Positions 25,657 through 39,000 of a stretch of DNA of 64,000 nucleotides are shown piece by piece. A model generated the notes under the pieces. The model searched no databases and had not been told where the DNA came from. It worked only from the letters and a program-made list of their open reading frames with translations. This stretch comes from Atrina japonica. Its lineage: Eukaryota > Mollusca > Bivalvia > Pterioida > Pinnidae. The stretch is taken from positions 1-64,000 of the forward strand of contig BROG01000253.1 of assembly GCA_030159075.1 (NCBI GenBank), written 5' to 3'. The stretch's first letter is position 1. Each line of letters opens with the position of its first letter. A program made the translations under genes and the position numbers.

Positions 25657-26320
25657 GTCATGGAAACTTTAATTCAAAAAATATATATATAATACTTTTT
25701 AATTCTTATACAATAGATACTTGTGACAAACGTATGATGTTCTTGTGTACAATCAGTGACGTATTTATTACAAACGCAAAACGAAAAATTGATATAAAAT
25801 GAATTATCTTATGTCTGTTCCGTAGTAAATTGTACTGCAACGATATCCTTGTCATCTCTCAGGTAAAGGTATACGTATGCCCAAATTATGTAATTCATTT
25901 AAATGCCAATACAGGGACATGACCTGCGATCATACCTGTCAACATTAGGAAATTTGTCTGGGGTAGAAAATGCGTACAATGGTCGAACTTTTTACAAATG
26001 CGTTGTCATTCTGATATATACGAGTGCACCAGTTGCGTTGAAATAAGTGAAAGGGGGAGGGCACGAGAGGGGGTGTCCCCCTTCGGAAATAACAAGAAAA
26101 AATTGTAATGTCAAACTTCAAACTCTGCCATTTTATGAATCTAAAACGGAATTATTGTCAATAATATTGATGATACATATATCACATTTCTTTTAATTTT
26201 CTAGTCGACTTTGAAATTTATAAGGAATAGATATAGGCTTTATTTTGAAGTTTTAATACATGCAATATATACATGTACACACACAACTTGGGAGACTCAA
26301 AATGATGTTATGGTCATTGT

Positions 26321-26409
26321 GTTATATTAGAATGTTTAAAATTTAGTTTTTCTTAATTTGTTATAACAAATTAAAAAATATACTAAATTCTGAATATTCT
26401 AATATAACA
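26321..26409. mobile_element. 89-bp near-perfect palindrome (AT-rich foldback MITE)
   Basis: GTTATATTAGAATGTTTAAA to TTCTGAATATTCTAATATAAC with a centre TTGTTATAACAA. The arms of ~44 bp pair with few mismatches. Confidence 0.65.
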
Positions 26410-26561
26410 GTTGGATTTGGAATGCTTTTGTTTGTTTGTTTATTGTTGTTTAAGGATTTGGAATGCAGAAAATAAATAACTAGACTTACCTGGAAGAAAT
26501 ATAATCTCAGTTAGATTTCTAAATACTTGAAAGTATGATAATTCTTAAAGCCAAAGGATTG

Positions 26562-26590
26562 ATTTATTTATTTATTTATTTATTTATTGA
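26562..26590 (+). repeat. (TTTA)n microsatellite
   Basis: Seven TTTA units. Confidence 0.9.
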
Positions 26591-27462
26591 GATTTGAACA
26601 TTTATTACCAAAATATCTGCATACCCAAATATTTATCTGAAAGTTTTTATCTTCATATTGTACCTTTTTCATTAATTGATAAGATAAAACAACAAATGAT
26701 GACTGAATAGTTCACTAAAAAAATGAGATTTGATAAAGACAAATCAAATCTGCTTTTAAAAAGAAAAAAAATATATTATTGAGGTTATATAAATGTTTTT
26801 TACTGTCATTACTGACATTTTATTAAATTCAATTCAATGTGTTTACAAGAAGATATTATTATCTTTGTATAAAATATTATGTAAATGAAATAAAACATCG
26901 TTTTTGTATTGAAATCATCACAAATTTATGATACATGTATAACACTGTATAGTATGTGCAGTGCGGACGTCATAGAAGACACCACGATCTCGCTTTGATA
27001 TTTCTCAGCTATATTATTGAGGATTGATGCAGAAGCTGCATGAAATTAATATAACATCAATGATGTTAATCTTTGATAATTGTATATAGGACAGAACATA
27101 TGGATAGTGATTATAGGTGTGGATGTTTAGTCTTTAGATATACAGGTAATCAATCTGTATATTAGGTACCTGTCCACAGTACAGGTCATTGTGTAATTAC
27201 CGTCGGCACACGTCCGATAATGACACCTCTGTATGGTCTAATAGCATTAATAAATAAACAGGGTTATTAGTCCTTGTTCTTCATGACTATTTGGAAGATA
27301 TAGGGGACTTATATAACCTAGAACAGATGTCTTAATACTTAAATGATATGGAGGCGCCAGAAATTTCAAGCTGTTTTTTGTCGCCAATTAATAGACTGAA
27401 AATTACGATTTAGAACATTTAATCTTGACAAAAATGTCCGATCGCCGGAAAATGGACAAGAA

Positions 27463-27600
27463 GCGGTAGAAATATAGGGAAATCGGTTGAAAATTAGAAA
27501 AATCGGTAGAAATCGGTAGATTTTTTCTCGGCGGTAGACAAGCGGTATATGAATAGAAAAATCGGTAGACTACCGCCGAAATCGGTAGACTTGTCAGGTG
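27463..27600 (+). repeat. Cluster of degenerate 'AATCGGTAGA' motifs
   Basis: AGCGGTAGAAAT, AAATCGGTTGA, AAATCGGTAGAAATCGGTAG, GGCGGTAGACAAGCGG, AAATCGGTAGACTACCGCCG and AAATCGGTAGACTTG occur within 140 bp at irregular spacing. Confidence 0.6.
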
Positions 27601-27997
27601 TGCCTGCGATATAACGCACACCTTGTCAGGACCACGTAAGTGACATAATGGGCGATAACTCGTACTCCCTTTACGTGATGACTAAAGCTGGGGATGTTTA
27701 GTGACCCACTGAATTAAGAGACTACCCGTCTTATGCGACTTTAATGTGTGGCCCCCAACGTATATTATTATACGAAAAAATACTAAAAACACACAAAATT
27801 CACAAATTTTCGGCCACTTGGCCTTTATCAAGTGAAAGACGACAATATGATATATATTCGTATCCTGATGCTTCCCTTTGGAGGACATTAAATTCTATTG
27901 GAATATATTATATATTTTTTTCACCTGAATTAAGAGACCATCTGCCATATGTGATCCTTTTTGCTTTCCGTGGATGGTCTCTTAAAATATGTTTGAC

Positions 27998-28079
27998 TGT
28001 ATATGAATACCACACTGGATCTGACCTTATTTTCACAAAATATATAGGAATATAAGATTTTTTTTATGTCTGTGTATAA
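27998..28079. mobile_element. Right half of the TA-CACAGGCAT MITE family
   Basis: CCACACTGGATCTGACCTTA, TTTTCACAAAATATATAGGA and the terminal TTATGCCTGTGTATA are near-identical to 3650-3710. The left half is missing or replaced by an unrelated palindromic segment at 27925-27990. Confidence 0.55.
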
Positions 28080-29174
28080 ACGCAGCTAGTAGTGCCCCTA
28101 TAAGGATATTTCTTCATAAAACTGATGTTACAGAAAAAATCCTTTCCGATAACTCTGGCAAGGTGATGACACCCAAAGGGCTATAGCTAACGGAGCTGCA
28201 TGAATTTTCTTTTACCATCAATAAATTTAACCGATAGCGTCATTTAGCGACAACATAATTTTTCATATTTATATTGTCAATACGTATCTAACCATAACAT
28301 TATCAGGGAAACCTGTGAAATTAATGCCCATGGTTATCCTTGATCATTTTGTCAAGTTCTGGTTGCGTGATTATATTAATTTGGGTAGGCTTATAAGTTT
28401 TCCCACACTTTGGAAAACTAATATTTACTGTTTCAAAGGAAAGAGATTGATGGTACGCATTTTGATACAAAATGACGTTTGTTGCCGTATGTATAACTAA
28501 TCCCAATGTTGACAAAGGTAGGCTTACAAATCGACATCTCTATTGTCCTCTAAACATCTTTCACTCTGTGTCCTGTACAAACAGATGCATTTAATATTCT
28601 TTTAAAACCAGTTTAAAATATTTTATTTTCAAAAGAAATGAGAATGGGATTGAGAAAAAGTTATGACAACATTATAAACGCCCCCTCCTTACCATCTTCT
28701 CATCTCAAAGTTTTCTGCTGATCCACTCAGTGACCGCCAACTGATATAAATGTAATCTGTCAAGGTGTTTCAGGAACGACGTGGATCAGCTAAAACCTTC
28801 ACTTGTCAAGATGCCTCCTTACAAAGGTAACACGGCATAAGAAAAAAAAGTATGACTTCAATAGAAATCTATCAAACTGATACATGTAAAGCCCCATTAC
28901 ATGACTTTGACCAATTTAGTCGTGTGAGTTGGGCTTTACGAAAGGATAAACATGGTTGTCTCGATTTATTTCAGTTCTAAAAATGCTAGTAAAATCGTGT
29001 TACATGTATATACGTCTCTGGTAAAATTGAAACAAACTAATTCCAGAGAAGCTCCCCCGCCAAGCATTTCGTCTATTATTATTTACATAATTATAGACAT
29101 ACAATTGCATTTATAGATAGTTAATGCAAGAATTTTCAAAATTAAGTTAATTTTAAAATAATTTTGAACATTCT

Positions 29175-29177
<3 letters not shown>
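28080..29177. other. No gene recognised
   Basis: A short inverted pair CTGCTGATCCAC / GTGGATCAGC (28717-28794) and AAAGCCC..GGGCTTT (28889-28938) are the only structures noted. Confidence 0.4.

Positions 29178-29256
<79 letters not shown>
29178..29256. repeat. (TA)n microsatellite
   Basis: Uninterrupted AT/TA run of about 79 bp; the first of three in 600 bp. Confidence 0.97.
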
Positions 29257-29259
<3 letters not shown>

Positions 29260-29439
29260 GTATATTCAAAATATCGCAACTCCCTGATGATTCCAAAGAT
29301 GGATGAAAACGTTTGGAGAACAGTATAATTATCAAACTGTGATAGTATATGAAATGAAACTTTAGATTTATAACATTTCCGCCATTTTGGTAGAACTTTT
29401 TTGAATATATTACGCTGTGCACAACTAAATACTCTCTTT

Positions 29440-29442
<3 letters not shown>

Positions 29443-29534
<92 letters not shown>
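29443..29534. repeat. (TA)n microsatellite, left flank of the C/G-rich MITE
   Basis: TA run with one phase slip (AATAT) near 29505; it abuts CATAGGC at 29535. Confidence 0.95.
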
Positions 29535-29797
<263 letters not shown>

Positions 29798-29980
29798 TAA
29801 AACAAACAACACTATATATCCAAGGGTGTCGGATCTAAGCAATAGATATAAGTCAGGAAAAGAATATATAAAGCACTAAAATGACTAACAACACGGACAA
29901 AATAAATGTAAAATTTTCGGAACGACGTGCCCCTTCACAAGGACATAACAATTAAATAATATATGAAAAAACATACACAT

Positions 29981-30260
29981 ACACACAGAGTGAAAGAAAT
30001 GCTACATATTACAAGTGCCAGTTTTTCGGATCTGATTTCGTGTTTTGACTTTGTAAATCAAATTCATTTTGCAGTTGCTTGTTATTTTCACCTAGATCTA
30101 GTTCGAGTCACATTTCGTTGGTAGTTTGAGCTTAGTTTAGTAGTTGTTTAGTTATCCTTATGTTTGATTTCCATTTTCATTTATTTATTGCGTTATTTCA
30201 CTGCACTTGTAATATGTAGCATTTCTTTCACTCTCTGGTTGTGTGTGTGTGTGTGTGTGG
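29981..30260. mobile_element. 280-bp inverted-repeat element
   Basis: The left arm AGAGTGAAAGAAATGCTACA then TATTACAAGTGC is exactly mirrored at 30203-30234 (GCACTTGTAATATGTAGCAT, TTCTTTCACTCT), and both arms continue into GT/AC runs. The interior contains CACCTAGATCTAGTTCGAGT with no coding potential seen. Confidence 0.65.
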
Positions 30261-31717
30261 ATGTTTGCGTGATTTTTTGGTAAGGTTTTACACACACACC
30301 CCCCCCCCAAATAATAATAAAATTTCTGTAAACAGGTTTATTTACGGCTTTAATATACATCTTTCATTAGATTCTAGAATCTGTTGTCGTAATTTTGTAC
30401 TTTCACACCATTCTTTGCTATCTCTCGGCATGTGACAGGCGACCTAATTAGGGGCTAATTGCTTGTGAATAGCGAGAATAAATTATACACTATTTGCTCG
30501 CATCTGTACTTCCGCTGACCATGCAACTGCTGTATTTATGACCTTTGACCTTTAGCTGTGACTGATGGAGTAGTCGAACACTAAGAAGCTTGAGAACATG
30601 AAGGCTAGATGATGGTGTCAAGTTTCCATTGTCCATACGTTTCGTTACAAGTCGATTATCCGTATGATTAAATGTCAGTTTTCACAACAACAATAGCGAT
30701 TTGTAATGCGTACGGCTGCTGCAGGCGAGAATAAATGTTGAGACACCTTAACTAGGCTAACATGAAATACGGAAGGACACTGACGCTGTCAATGGTGTTG
30801 AATAAAAAATGGGACTGCGATTTCAGTTTCGCTTTTTGAAGATGAACGCCATGGTTCGCTTGTATTTTAATTCCAAGGTAACGGTTTTTGAGTCTCAAAT
30901 ATTGTAACTATTATATGTAACTAACGTGTAATTTTACCGTACAAGGGTATGGCATACCATTAGATTATTAGAAAGTTCTATTTCTTTGTTTTCATCATTC
31001 ATTCATGAATCATGTCGCGTATCGATAGATCTACAACAGAAAAAATCGCAACGTTACACTCGAATTTGTGAAGTTTTCGCTCGAAATATGTACACAAGTA
31101 AGCGTTTATTTGCTGTGGAAGTTTATGTTCATTATAATTATGTTAGATCAACCACAGCAACCTGAAATTTTGTCCGTATATAATATTGATATAGATACCA
31201 ATCATTTACGTTGTTTATCCCCTCATTACAGAAGGCAGCTATGTAAATGATTTGTATATCAGTATTTTGGGTTCATGTGGATCAACGTTATATATAGCCT
31301 TGGATTGATAAATTTCAGTTCCAAATAGTTCCTACAGTTGAACATCAACTCATTAAGTTCTTTTTTTCATGTGTGTGTGTGTGTGATGACGAGCAGTTTA
31401 AAATATTAGCCTGTTTACAGAAACTTAAGAGCTTCAATAAATTCTACATTTATAATTCATATGCAAATCTTAATGTCAGTGTTTGAATTTTGATTTGATT
31501 TTTTTATATTTATTTTGAATGTAGTTTATGCCACAAAATAATTTTTCCTGCTTTTAATAAACAATGTACTACATGTACACAGCTGGAAGTGACAACCGAC
31601 CTTCTGTAACAAACTGGCAAATTTTGAAACTTTCTGACAAGATCAGCTTAGGTTCCAGTGGGACCACATTGATTATAGGGGAGAGACTCCAAGGCATAAT
31701 GCACGATGAAGACCCCC
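30261..31717. other. Presumed 5' flank of the glycosyltransferase gene
   Basis: Includes the candidate untranslated exon at 30785-30877; no TATA or other core promoter element was assigned. Confidence 0.3.
30785..30877 (+). other. Possible 5' non-coding first exon of the glycosyltransferase gene
   Basis: A locally CpG-richer stretch ends in a good donor (TTCCAAG|GTAACG) about 2.1 kb before the acceptor at 32968. Joined to that acceptor it would form a 5' UTR with a short upstream reading frame starting ATGGGACTGCG that stops shortly after the splice, out of frame with the main protein. This is inference only: no promoter motif is clear and other upstream donors are possible. Confidence 0.2.
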
Positions 31718-31835
31718 GGGGCCTGGCACCATAAAACTTACTCAAGTCTGAGAATATTCATAAATTGGCCTGCTTAGCCAATCAGATTTCAGTATTTGCT
31801 ATATTTGAGTAAGCAAGTTTTATGGTGCCGGGCCC
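31718..31835. mobile_element. 118-bp palindromic MITE (GGGCCYGGCACCATAAAACTT ends)
   Basis: GGGGCCTGGCACCATAAAAC versus GTTTTATGGTGCCGGGCCC, with internal CTTAGCCAATCAGATTTCAG. A degenerate related pair is at 46270-46510. Confidence 0.65.
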
Positions 31836-32739
31836 AGATATCATATTAAAAATAATAAACAAAGATATAGTTATAGGAACTGATTGTTTCTTGACATCTG
31901 TATTATTTTGCCATTCAAAGTTACAGGACCGCAGTTATGGTGAAGGGGTCTATAATTATTGAAAGGGCTGGTAGTCTGTGATAAAGGATGTCGAGAGATT
32001 ATGTCAGCCGGGTCTTGGGCCATCGGTAATGGTGTAGATAATCTTACTGTAAAGCTGCATTTCCACTGGCAGGTGCAGGCACAGATGCAAAAAAAAAATC
32101 AATTCTTCATATTTCTTGTATCCGTTTCCACATTGCAGAGCAGGCAAGTGGATGCGGACACAGAATTATGAATCAGTCATGTAGCAAATTTTTCTGCGTC
32201 CGTGTCTACCCACACAAGATTAGGTCAGAATTTTCTGTATTTTACAGTCATTTACATTAACTTCTCAGTTCATTTTCAGGAATATCACAATACCTGCCCA
32301 CAACTGCATAATTTTCACCTGCGCCGTGGAAAGTGGTTGCCCACATCTGCCTCTGCGCCCGCGTTTGCAATTGCCACATTGTAAAGCAACTTTAGAGTAA
32401 AGGGATCAAATTTTCAGAAATTATTACATGTATGTACATGTATGTGGAAATAAATGTACATGTACATGTATAACAAATATGGTATACATGAAGTGTCCCA
32501 GATAAAAGGGCTTTATATCCCTGTGATTTTACATGTAAATTGCAAAGTGACACAGATGCCCGCAAAAACACAGACCGAACTCATTGTTTCTTGATGTCAT
32601 TTTCTGGGAATCTGTATCATTTTGCCACTCAAAGTTATCATGAAAAAGTCTATACAGAAATTTTCCTACCTCCAAAATTATGGGTCCAAGGTCTAAAAAT
32701 TGGGAAAATATTTAACTTAAAATAACTTTATCTAAAACA

Positions 32740-32885
32740 GAAAAACTTAATCTGAGACATTTGTTTGAAAATTATTCTTTATCTTCAAATTCCAATTTTG
32801 GAATTTTTGCAAATTTCTGGTGAAAATACAAGCCATATTTGCACGGGGAATGGGTCCTGTAACCAGACCCCTAAATCAGCCCCCC
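32740..32885. repeat. Dispersed repeat shared, inverted, with 48650-48800
   Basis: CAAATTCCAATTTTGGAATT, GCAAATTTCTGGTGAAAATA and GAATGGGTCCTGTAACCAGA reappear as the complement at 48670-48800 (GGGGTCTGGTTATAGGACCC, TTGTATTTTCCTTAACATGT). Both lie next to runs of C or C-rich text. Confidence 0.5.
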
Positions 32886-32979
32886 CCCCCCCCCAAAAAA
32901 AAAAAATCCCTGACATACTTAAAACTTAACTTGCAGGTACATGTACATACTTCATGTTCTATTTTCAGACAGGGATATC

Positions 32980-33070
32980 ATGTTCTTCATAATGCGGAAG
33001 AGAACAGCTGCATGGTGTATTTCCACATTATCATTCATGTGTCTGTTTGCGCTATTCCTGACCCATCAGT
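32980..33070 (+). CDS. Glycosyltransferase coding exon 1 (signal anchor)
   Basis: This exon encodes the first 30 residues and one base of codon 31. The peptide begins MFFIMRKRTAAW and continues into a hydrophobic stretch ending FALFLTHQ, a positively charged start followed by one membrane segment (type II anchor). The donor is CAGT|GTAAGT, a strong consensus. A polypyrimidine-AG acceptor at 32966-32968 lies 11 bases before the ATG, so the exon probably starts at 32969 with a short piece of 5' UTR and a non-coding exon lies further upstream. The second methionine (residue 5) is an alternative start that would keep the anchor. The exon was assigned to this gene because its phase (1) and type II topology are what the downstream catalytic exons lack. 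Confidence 0.75.
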
Positions 33071-36000
33071 GTAAGTGATGTTTGAATTTATTTAAATTGA
33101 TTTTCAAAATACAGTAAAACTTGCTTTACTGACCACCTGTGTATAAAGATCACCTGCTGTCCCAATAGTACCATTTGTGTACAAAGCAACCTCTATAGAA
33201 AGACCACCTCCCTCTAAAGACTTGTCTTGTTGTCTCTGTAAGAAGGATCTTTATATTCATTGTACAAGTTTCACTGTACAATGTACATCACATGTTAACC
33301 AACAAATGAGCTACCATGTTCTGTAAATCTGGAGATTTAAGCTTAGGGGTAATTTACACTAAATCTGCAATTGAAGAATTTTTCATTTAAATAAACACCC
33401 ACCCACACCCACCCCCCAACCCCCCACCCCCCGCATACCAGTTCCACAGCTGTGCCAGAAATACCGTTAGTAACATATATTGTATCTCTAGCCCACAGCA
33501 ACAGAAAAAAATTGATAGGTGACCGCAGTAATAACTACAACAACTTTACTACCGTGCCTTATAAAAAAATACAATATTACATCAGTTTGACTCTTAATTG
33601 GTCCAAGTTAACGCCCACCTCTTTATCCAATTTTCTTTATCATCCTGGGCTCTTATTGAGTCGATACGGTAGCAAGGATCAAAGAAAGAAAATTGATGCC
33701 ATAATTTGTTTCCATCATATTGTATCCACTGATCAGACACTAACCATAATGTAGATCCTGCAATGTCTGTTTCCTGGAACATACGGGACTTTGCTTTTAG
33801 GGTCCTGCACCAAGGTGCTCCCTGGACCCATGCATTTTTTAAACCATTGTCATCGTATAATTTGTAATAACAATGCAATGTGTACAAATAAAATATTTTT
33901 GAATCAGGTAAGGCCTTTAGGTCAGGGGTCAACAATAATGAAAACGTCCTCCAAGTCTTATTGAAATCTACTTGTCCGAATGCAAAAATGACTTGTCCGA
34001 AAATCAAGTGTAACATACAAAGGTATTATTTTTTGTTTAAACAAGGGTAATCTTTATTGAATTAATTTTTATCTTCAGCAATTTCACTTGTCCTTTTGTC
34101 CTTTTGTCCTTTCGGACAAGTGAGAAGTAACATCAACTTGTCCGAACACAAAATGTAGATAAACCTTAATATTGAACCCTGCTGATACATCCAGTACATT
34201 GTGTACATGTAGTTCAAGTCAATATTAAATTTTCAACCCCTGGAAAACAATGGACTCTTCTGTAAATCAATGACTAAGGCTAGTCACGATGTGTCTTTAA
34301 GGGTTAATGAGTTAATCCCATGGCCACTAGATGTATCCTGATACCAACACCTGGTGGGAAAAAAAAACAAGTTTTTTATCTCTGTAATTATATCACTTTG
34401 CCATGGAAAATTCAATGTTGACATCATGATAAATATCTTATCTCCATAATATAAGTCCAAATATAAAAATAGTGTCTGTTGACACATATAACATTACAAA
34501 ACTGTCACAGGTCTGCAAAATTTATCATCAAAAGTCATGTTGCAAGTGCAAACTACATGTTGTGCAAACAAACATCGTTTGAATTATGAGCTTAGAAATT
34601 GATTGTGGAAGTACAGCTGCCATATATACATCTTTACCATTTCTAGTTAATTTCCTTTCGCTGTCATGCCATTGAGTAATTTTATTTACAATGTTTGCAT
34701 ATTGAACTATTTGAGTATGCTTATTTCTTTTTATGCATTTATTGCATAATCAAAGTTCCTTAAAAGTTTCAGAATAAAGGGTTTGTCTGATAAAACTCCT
34801 CTCAGTCTGGGTAACAAAACATTACATTGTTCAGTTTGATAGATGTCATAAATTGTCCCATACTTAAAAGGCCAGGTTTTTGCATCAAGTATTTTCAGAA
34901 ATGAAAATCGTTACATGTACATAAACTGTGCTCTACATATACCTAGGCCGAACTTTCTGCCCTGATTTTAAGCGATTGGGGGGGGGGGGGGGGGGGTAAT
35001 ATCCTGATTTTACCACTAAAAAAAATTGCTTAAAAACTGGGCAGAAATTTCAGCCTAAGCTTTACTCAATAAGCGCCCATATCACTATAAGCAGCACTTC
35101 CTCTATAGTTCAGATTTACTCATCTTTTTTTCTCCATGTGATCGAAATTCTTTTCTAGTCGATTGACAGGGAGATGTGGGCCAGAAAAATTTAATTTACA
35201 GTTTATCTCTAGCACCCCCCAACCCATCAACAACAGAATCATGTCGTTGTCCTTGGTAATACATGTAACTACAACAACTTTATTACCGTGCCATATATTA
35301 CAAACAACAGTTGTCAGAAGACAACAAAGCTTGCCGAAATTGGTGTAAATAATCAAAATAGGTATTTAACCCATAGCTGGTAGAGTTTAAGATCAAAGGA
35401 CCAGTAAGTATTTTGATTTCTTTAGTTCAGGTCACAAATTTTTAAAAAGTCCTAAGGAATCTCGTCCCAGCGAGCTAAAAATGAACTGTTTCATGTCAGT
35501 TTGGCTCTTAATCGGTCCCAATAAGCACACACCCTTTTTCCTATGTTTGGTACCCAGGGCACTTCTTCTGTTGAAAACAGTAATTGTAATACATTATTGA
35601 TCCTTTTACAAGGCAAGATTTAAATATAAATATTTTTAGTTGTAAAACCATAATCATCCTGGCTGAATTATCATTGTTTGTAATTAATCAGTTGTGTGTA
35701 TTCTTCCCCATTTTCGGTCCTTGCTTCTACTTTCAAAGCAGAGTTTGTTAACATCCCAAAACTTTTACACAATGGAAATATGATTATAATGACTACAGAA
35801 ACAGAAAAAATTAAATTTCAAATAAACAAAACACAAAAGAAATTTTTTTTTTTAATTTTTTTTTAAAAATATGCGACTCAAACCACCAATGTTCAACTTC
35901 AAGTCAAGTAAGTTTCACAACAACAATTTTGTCAGTTGGTATTTAAAAATGAAATTTTAAGAACTCTGTCATTTTGAACAAAAAGTTATTGCAAGACCTC

Positions 36001-39000
36001 CAAGCATATTGATTTCTTGGTGGTTTTCTTTTTACATATGTTACATATGATAACAATTCACTGCAGCACTTTTTTTTAAAGCCACATTCCGCAATTTGGG
36101 GATTAAAGTTACATTCTGGGGAAGTTTATTGTAACATTTGACACTTTCTTTAGAAGACCACTCCTAACAGAAGGAAATGAAAAATAATTTTAAAAAATAG
36201 CTGTATTTTAATGTAATATGTGATATGAAAATAATTTCCTATTTCAAAATTTAGCATAATAATTTATATCTAAAATTTAAAATGTTTGCAGTTAGATTGA
36301 TAATTATAGAATATTCAAAAATATTTTCAAGGAGAGTATGTCAATAAAGCAATATGTGATATGAAAATATTTTCATTTTAAACAGTAGAACATGTGACCG
36401 TCTCTGGACAAATGAAAAAGCAGAACAAAAAAAAAATTCAAAATACTGAATGTTGGATGATCTTACATGCGAAACGGTCTTATAAGTGAGGTGGTTTTTA
36501 GATGAGGTTTCAGCACCATTCATACAGAGTATTATTGGGTAGTTTATACATTTATATGAAGTAAAAAATAATCCTAGTACCATACTATACATGTATGTAC
36601 ATGTGTATGTCAGAGTTTTCAAAAGAAACTAGAAAGATGTAAAAAAGAAAATTATGTGTAAGTACAGTGAAACCTGTCTTGAGAGACCACTCTCATGAAA
36701 GACCATCAGTCGTGAGAGACCACTCTCATGAAAGACCATCAGTCGTGAGAGACCACTCTCATGAAAGACCATCAGTCGTGAGAGACCACTCTCATGAACG
36801 ACCACAGCTTTGTCCTGAGAGATCACTCTCATCAAAGACCACCTGTCCTGAGAGATCACTCTCATCAAAGACCACCTGTCCTGAGAGATCACTCTCATCA
36901 AAGACCACCTGTCCTGAGAGATCACTCTCATCAAAGACCACCTGTCCTGAGAGATCACTCTCATCAAAGACCACCTGTCCTGAGAGATCACTCTCATCAA
37001 AGATCACCTGTCCTGAGAGATCACTCTCATCAAAGACCACCTGTCCTGAGAGATCACTCTCATCAAAGACCACCTGTCCTGAGAGATCACTCTCATCAAA
37101 GACCACCTGTCCTGAAAGACCACATTCCAAAAACTATGCAGTTAAACAATCTTTTAAATACAATATCTTTTGAGAGACCACATCAGCACATGTGTTGAAA
37201 GATTACATTTCAGTGGCAGAAAGGGGGGGTCTTTCAAGGCAGGTTTCACTGTACAATAAGAATGTCTATGATGATTGTGTTAAGTACAATGACATGGATT
37301 TTAGAAGTGCATAAAGACCTTGGGGCTTTGACTCGTACACTTTTCAAGTTTTTAGGTCACCTGAGTCACTGCATTGACAATTGAACATTTTTAACTTCTC
37401 CTCGGAAAGTACAAAGCCAGTTGTCTTCAGATTTGGTATGAAGTATTTTCAGGATAAGGGGTTTTTAAAAATTGTAAATTTCATAATTGTTGCACCTCTG
37501 AATGCCCTAGTGGTGGGGCTAAAACTGCCAGAAATAGCTAAATCTTCTTCTCAACTCCTGTACACCTTAAAGGAAAGCTGAATGCATGGTTAGGAAGAGC
37601 ATAAAGCACTTTACCAAAATTGTAAAATTCATTACCCTGAGGGCATGGGTTCCGCCCCTAGGGTGGGCTAAATTTACTATATAGTAAATACAACCAAATC
37701 TTTTAAAAAAAAAACCTGCACATAATAAAGGAAAACTGAATGCATGGTTAGAAAGAGCATGAAGCCCTCTACCAAAATTGTAAAATTTACTATTTCAGAA
37801 ATATTCAGATCTCATCTATAGTTAAGCTCTCCACCTTTAAACCATATATTTTCTTATTACCCATGACAAGACAAGTTGTATAGAGGTATTTAGGGGAATC
37901 CCAGTGCATTCCCCATCGCTTAATTTCAGAAATCTTCAATTACATATATCTCAAAAACTGTTGAGGTCCCCAAATCTAAACCATATATTTTCTTATTTCT
38001 CATTAAAAGACAAGTTGTATGGTGGTAATTTGGGGGTCCCTAGGGTCATTCCCTGTCCCCTTATATCAGAAATCTTCAATTATCTGAAAAATTGTTGAGA
38101 TCCCATCCCTAAATTATATATTTTCTTATTACTTTTGACAAGACAAGTTGTAGGGTGGTACCTGGGGTCATTCCTCACCCCTAAATTTCAGATATCTCAC
38201 TGATTCAGTTCTCAAAACCAATAAGATTCCCACCCCTAAACCTATATTTTCTTATTACCCATGACAAGACAAGTTTCAGGATGAAATTTCTGCATGTCCC
38301 CAGGGCCATTCCCCACCCCCTTATTTTAGAAATATTAAATCATCTGAAAAATAAAATGCAAACCTTACCACTTAACATATGTTTTTGTATTCCTGATGAC
38401 TAAACAAGTTGTATATTACAATTTTGGGATGTTATGGTGAAACTTAAGTTTCTCTGATCACCTAGATGGACTGGGTTACATGAAAACATGGGGGTGGTTT
38501 GGGAGACTTCTGTAACAGATTGTTGTTACAATTATACCATATTAGATGAGGCATTAAGCCTTCTACCAAAATTGTGAAATTCATGTGCCTAGGGGCAAGA
38601 GTTCTTCCCCTAGGGCAGAGACAAAATGGTTATACACATATTGTAGAAATAAACATACGATAATTGCAGAAAATCTCCTTCACTTTTGTGCATTGCGAAG
38701 AAAGACTGAATGCATGTTTAGAAAGAGCTAAAAGTTTTACATAATTATGAAATTCTTGAACATTTTGGTTGGTAAAGCACAAAAAGCGATCGATGTTTTT
38801 ATTTTTGTGTATCTAATCCGGATATAACAAAATCACATCTCGCTGTGATATGATTAAACTTACTGTCCTATAAAAGGATTGAAACTTGTCAATATTGTAT
38901 GATACAGTCGAGACTGTCTCATGAGACTTTCTATGGGACTGATCAATGATGGTCACATAAGACAGGGAGTCACTTAACACAGACCTCGGTTTTTCAACCT

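Larger units (their letters stand above)
25654..27462. other. No gene recognised apart from the foldback at 26321
   Basis: AT-rich, with the (TTTA)n and a G-rich GAAAGGGGGAGGGCACGAGA patch near 26050. Confidence 0.45.
33485..35530. repeat. Two diverged copies of an unclassified repeat in intron 1
   Basis: Around 33537-33563 and 35271-35298 the text ACAACAACTTTA-TACCGTGCC recurs. GTTTGACTCTTAATTGGTCC at 33584 matches GTTTGGCTCTTAATCGGTCC at 35498. A 140-codon minus-strand open frame at 33594-34016 overlaps the first copy; it shows no domain, signal or splice support and is not called a gene. Confidence 0.45.

Noticed and set aside
33594..34016. 140-codon minus-strand frame in intron 1
   Set aside because: No recognised domain, overlaps a duplicated non-coding repeat, no splice or promoter support; chance or relic.
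36629..37198. Open frames of 112-168 codons on both strands
   Set aside because: They are read-through of a 33-bp minisatellite whose unit is a multiple of three; no start context, signal or domain.
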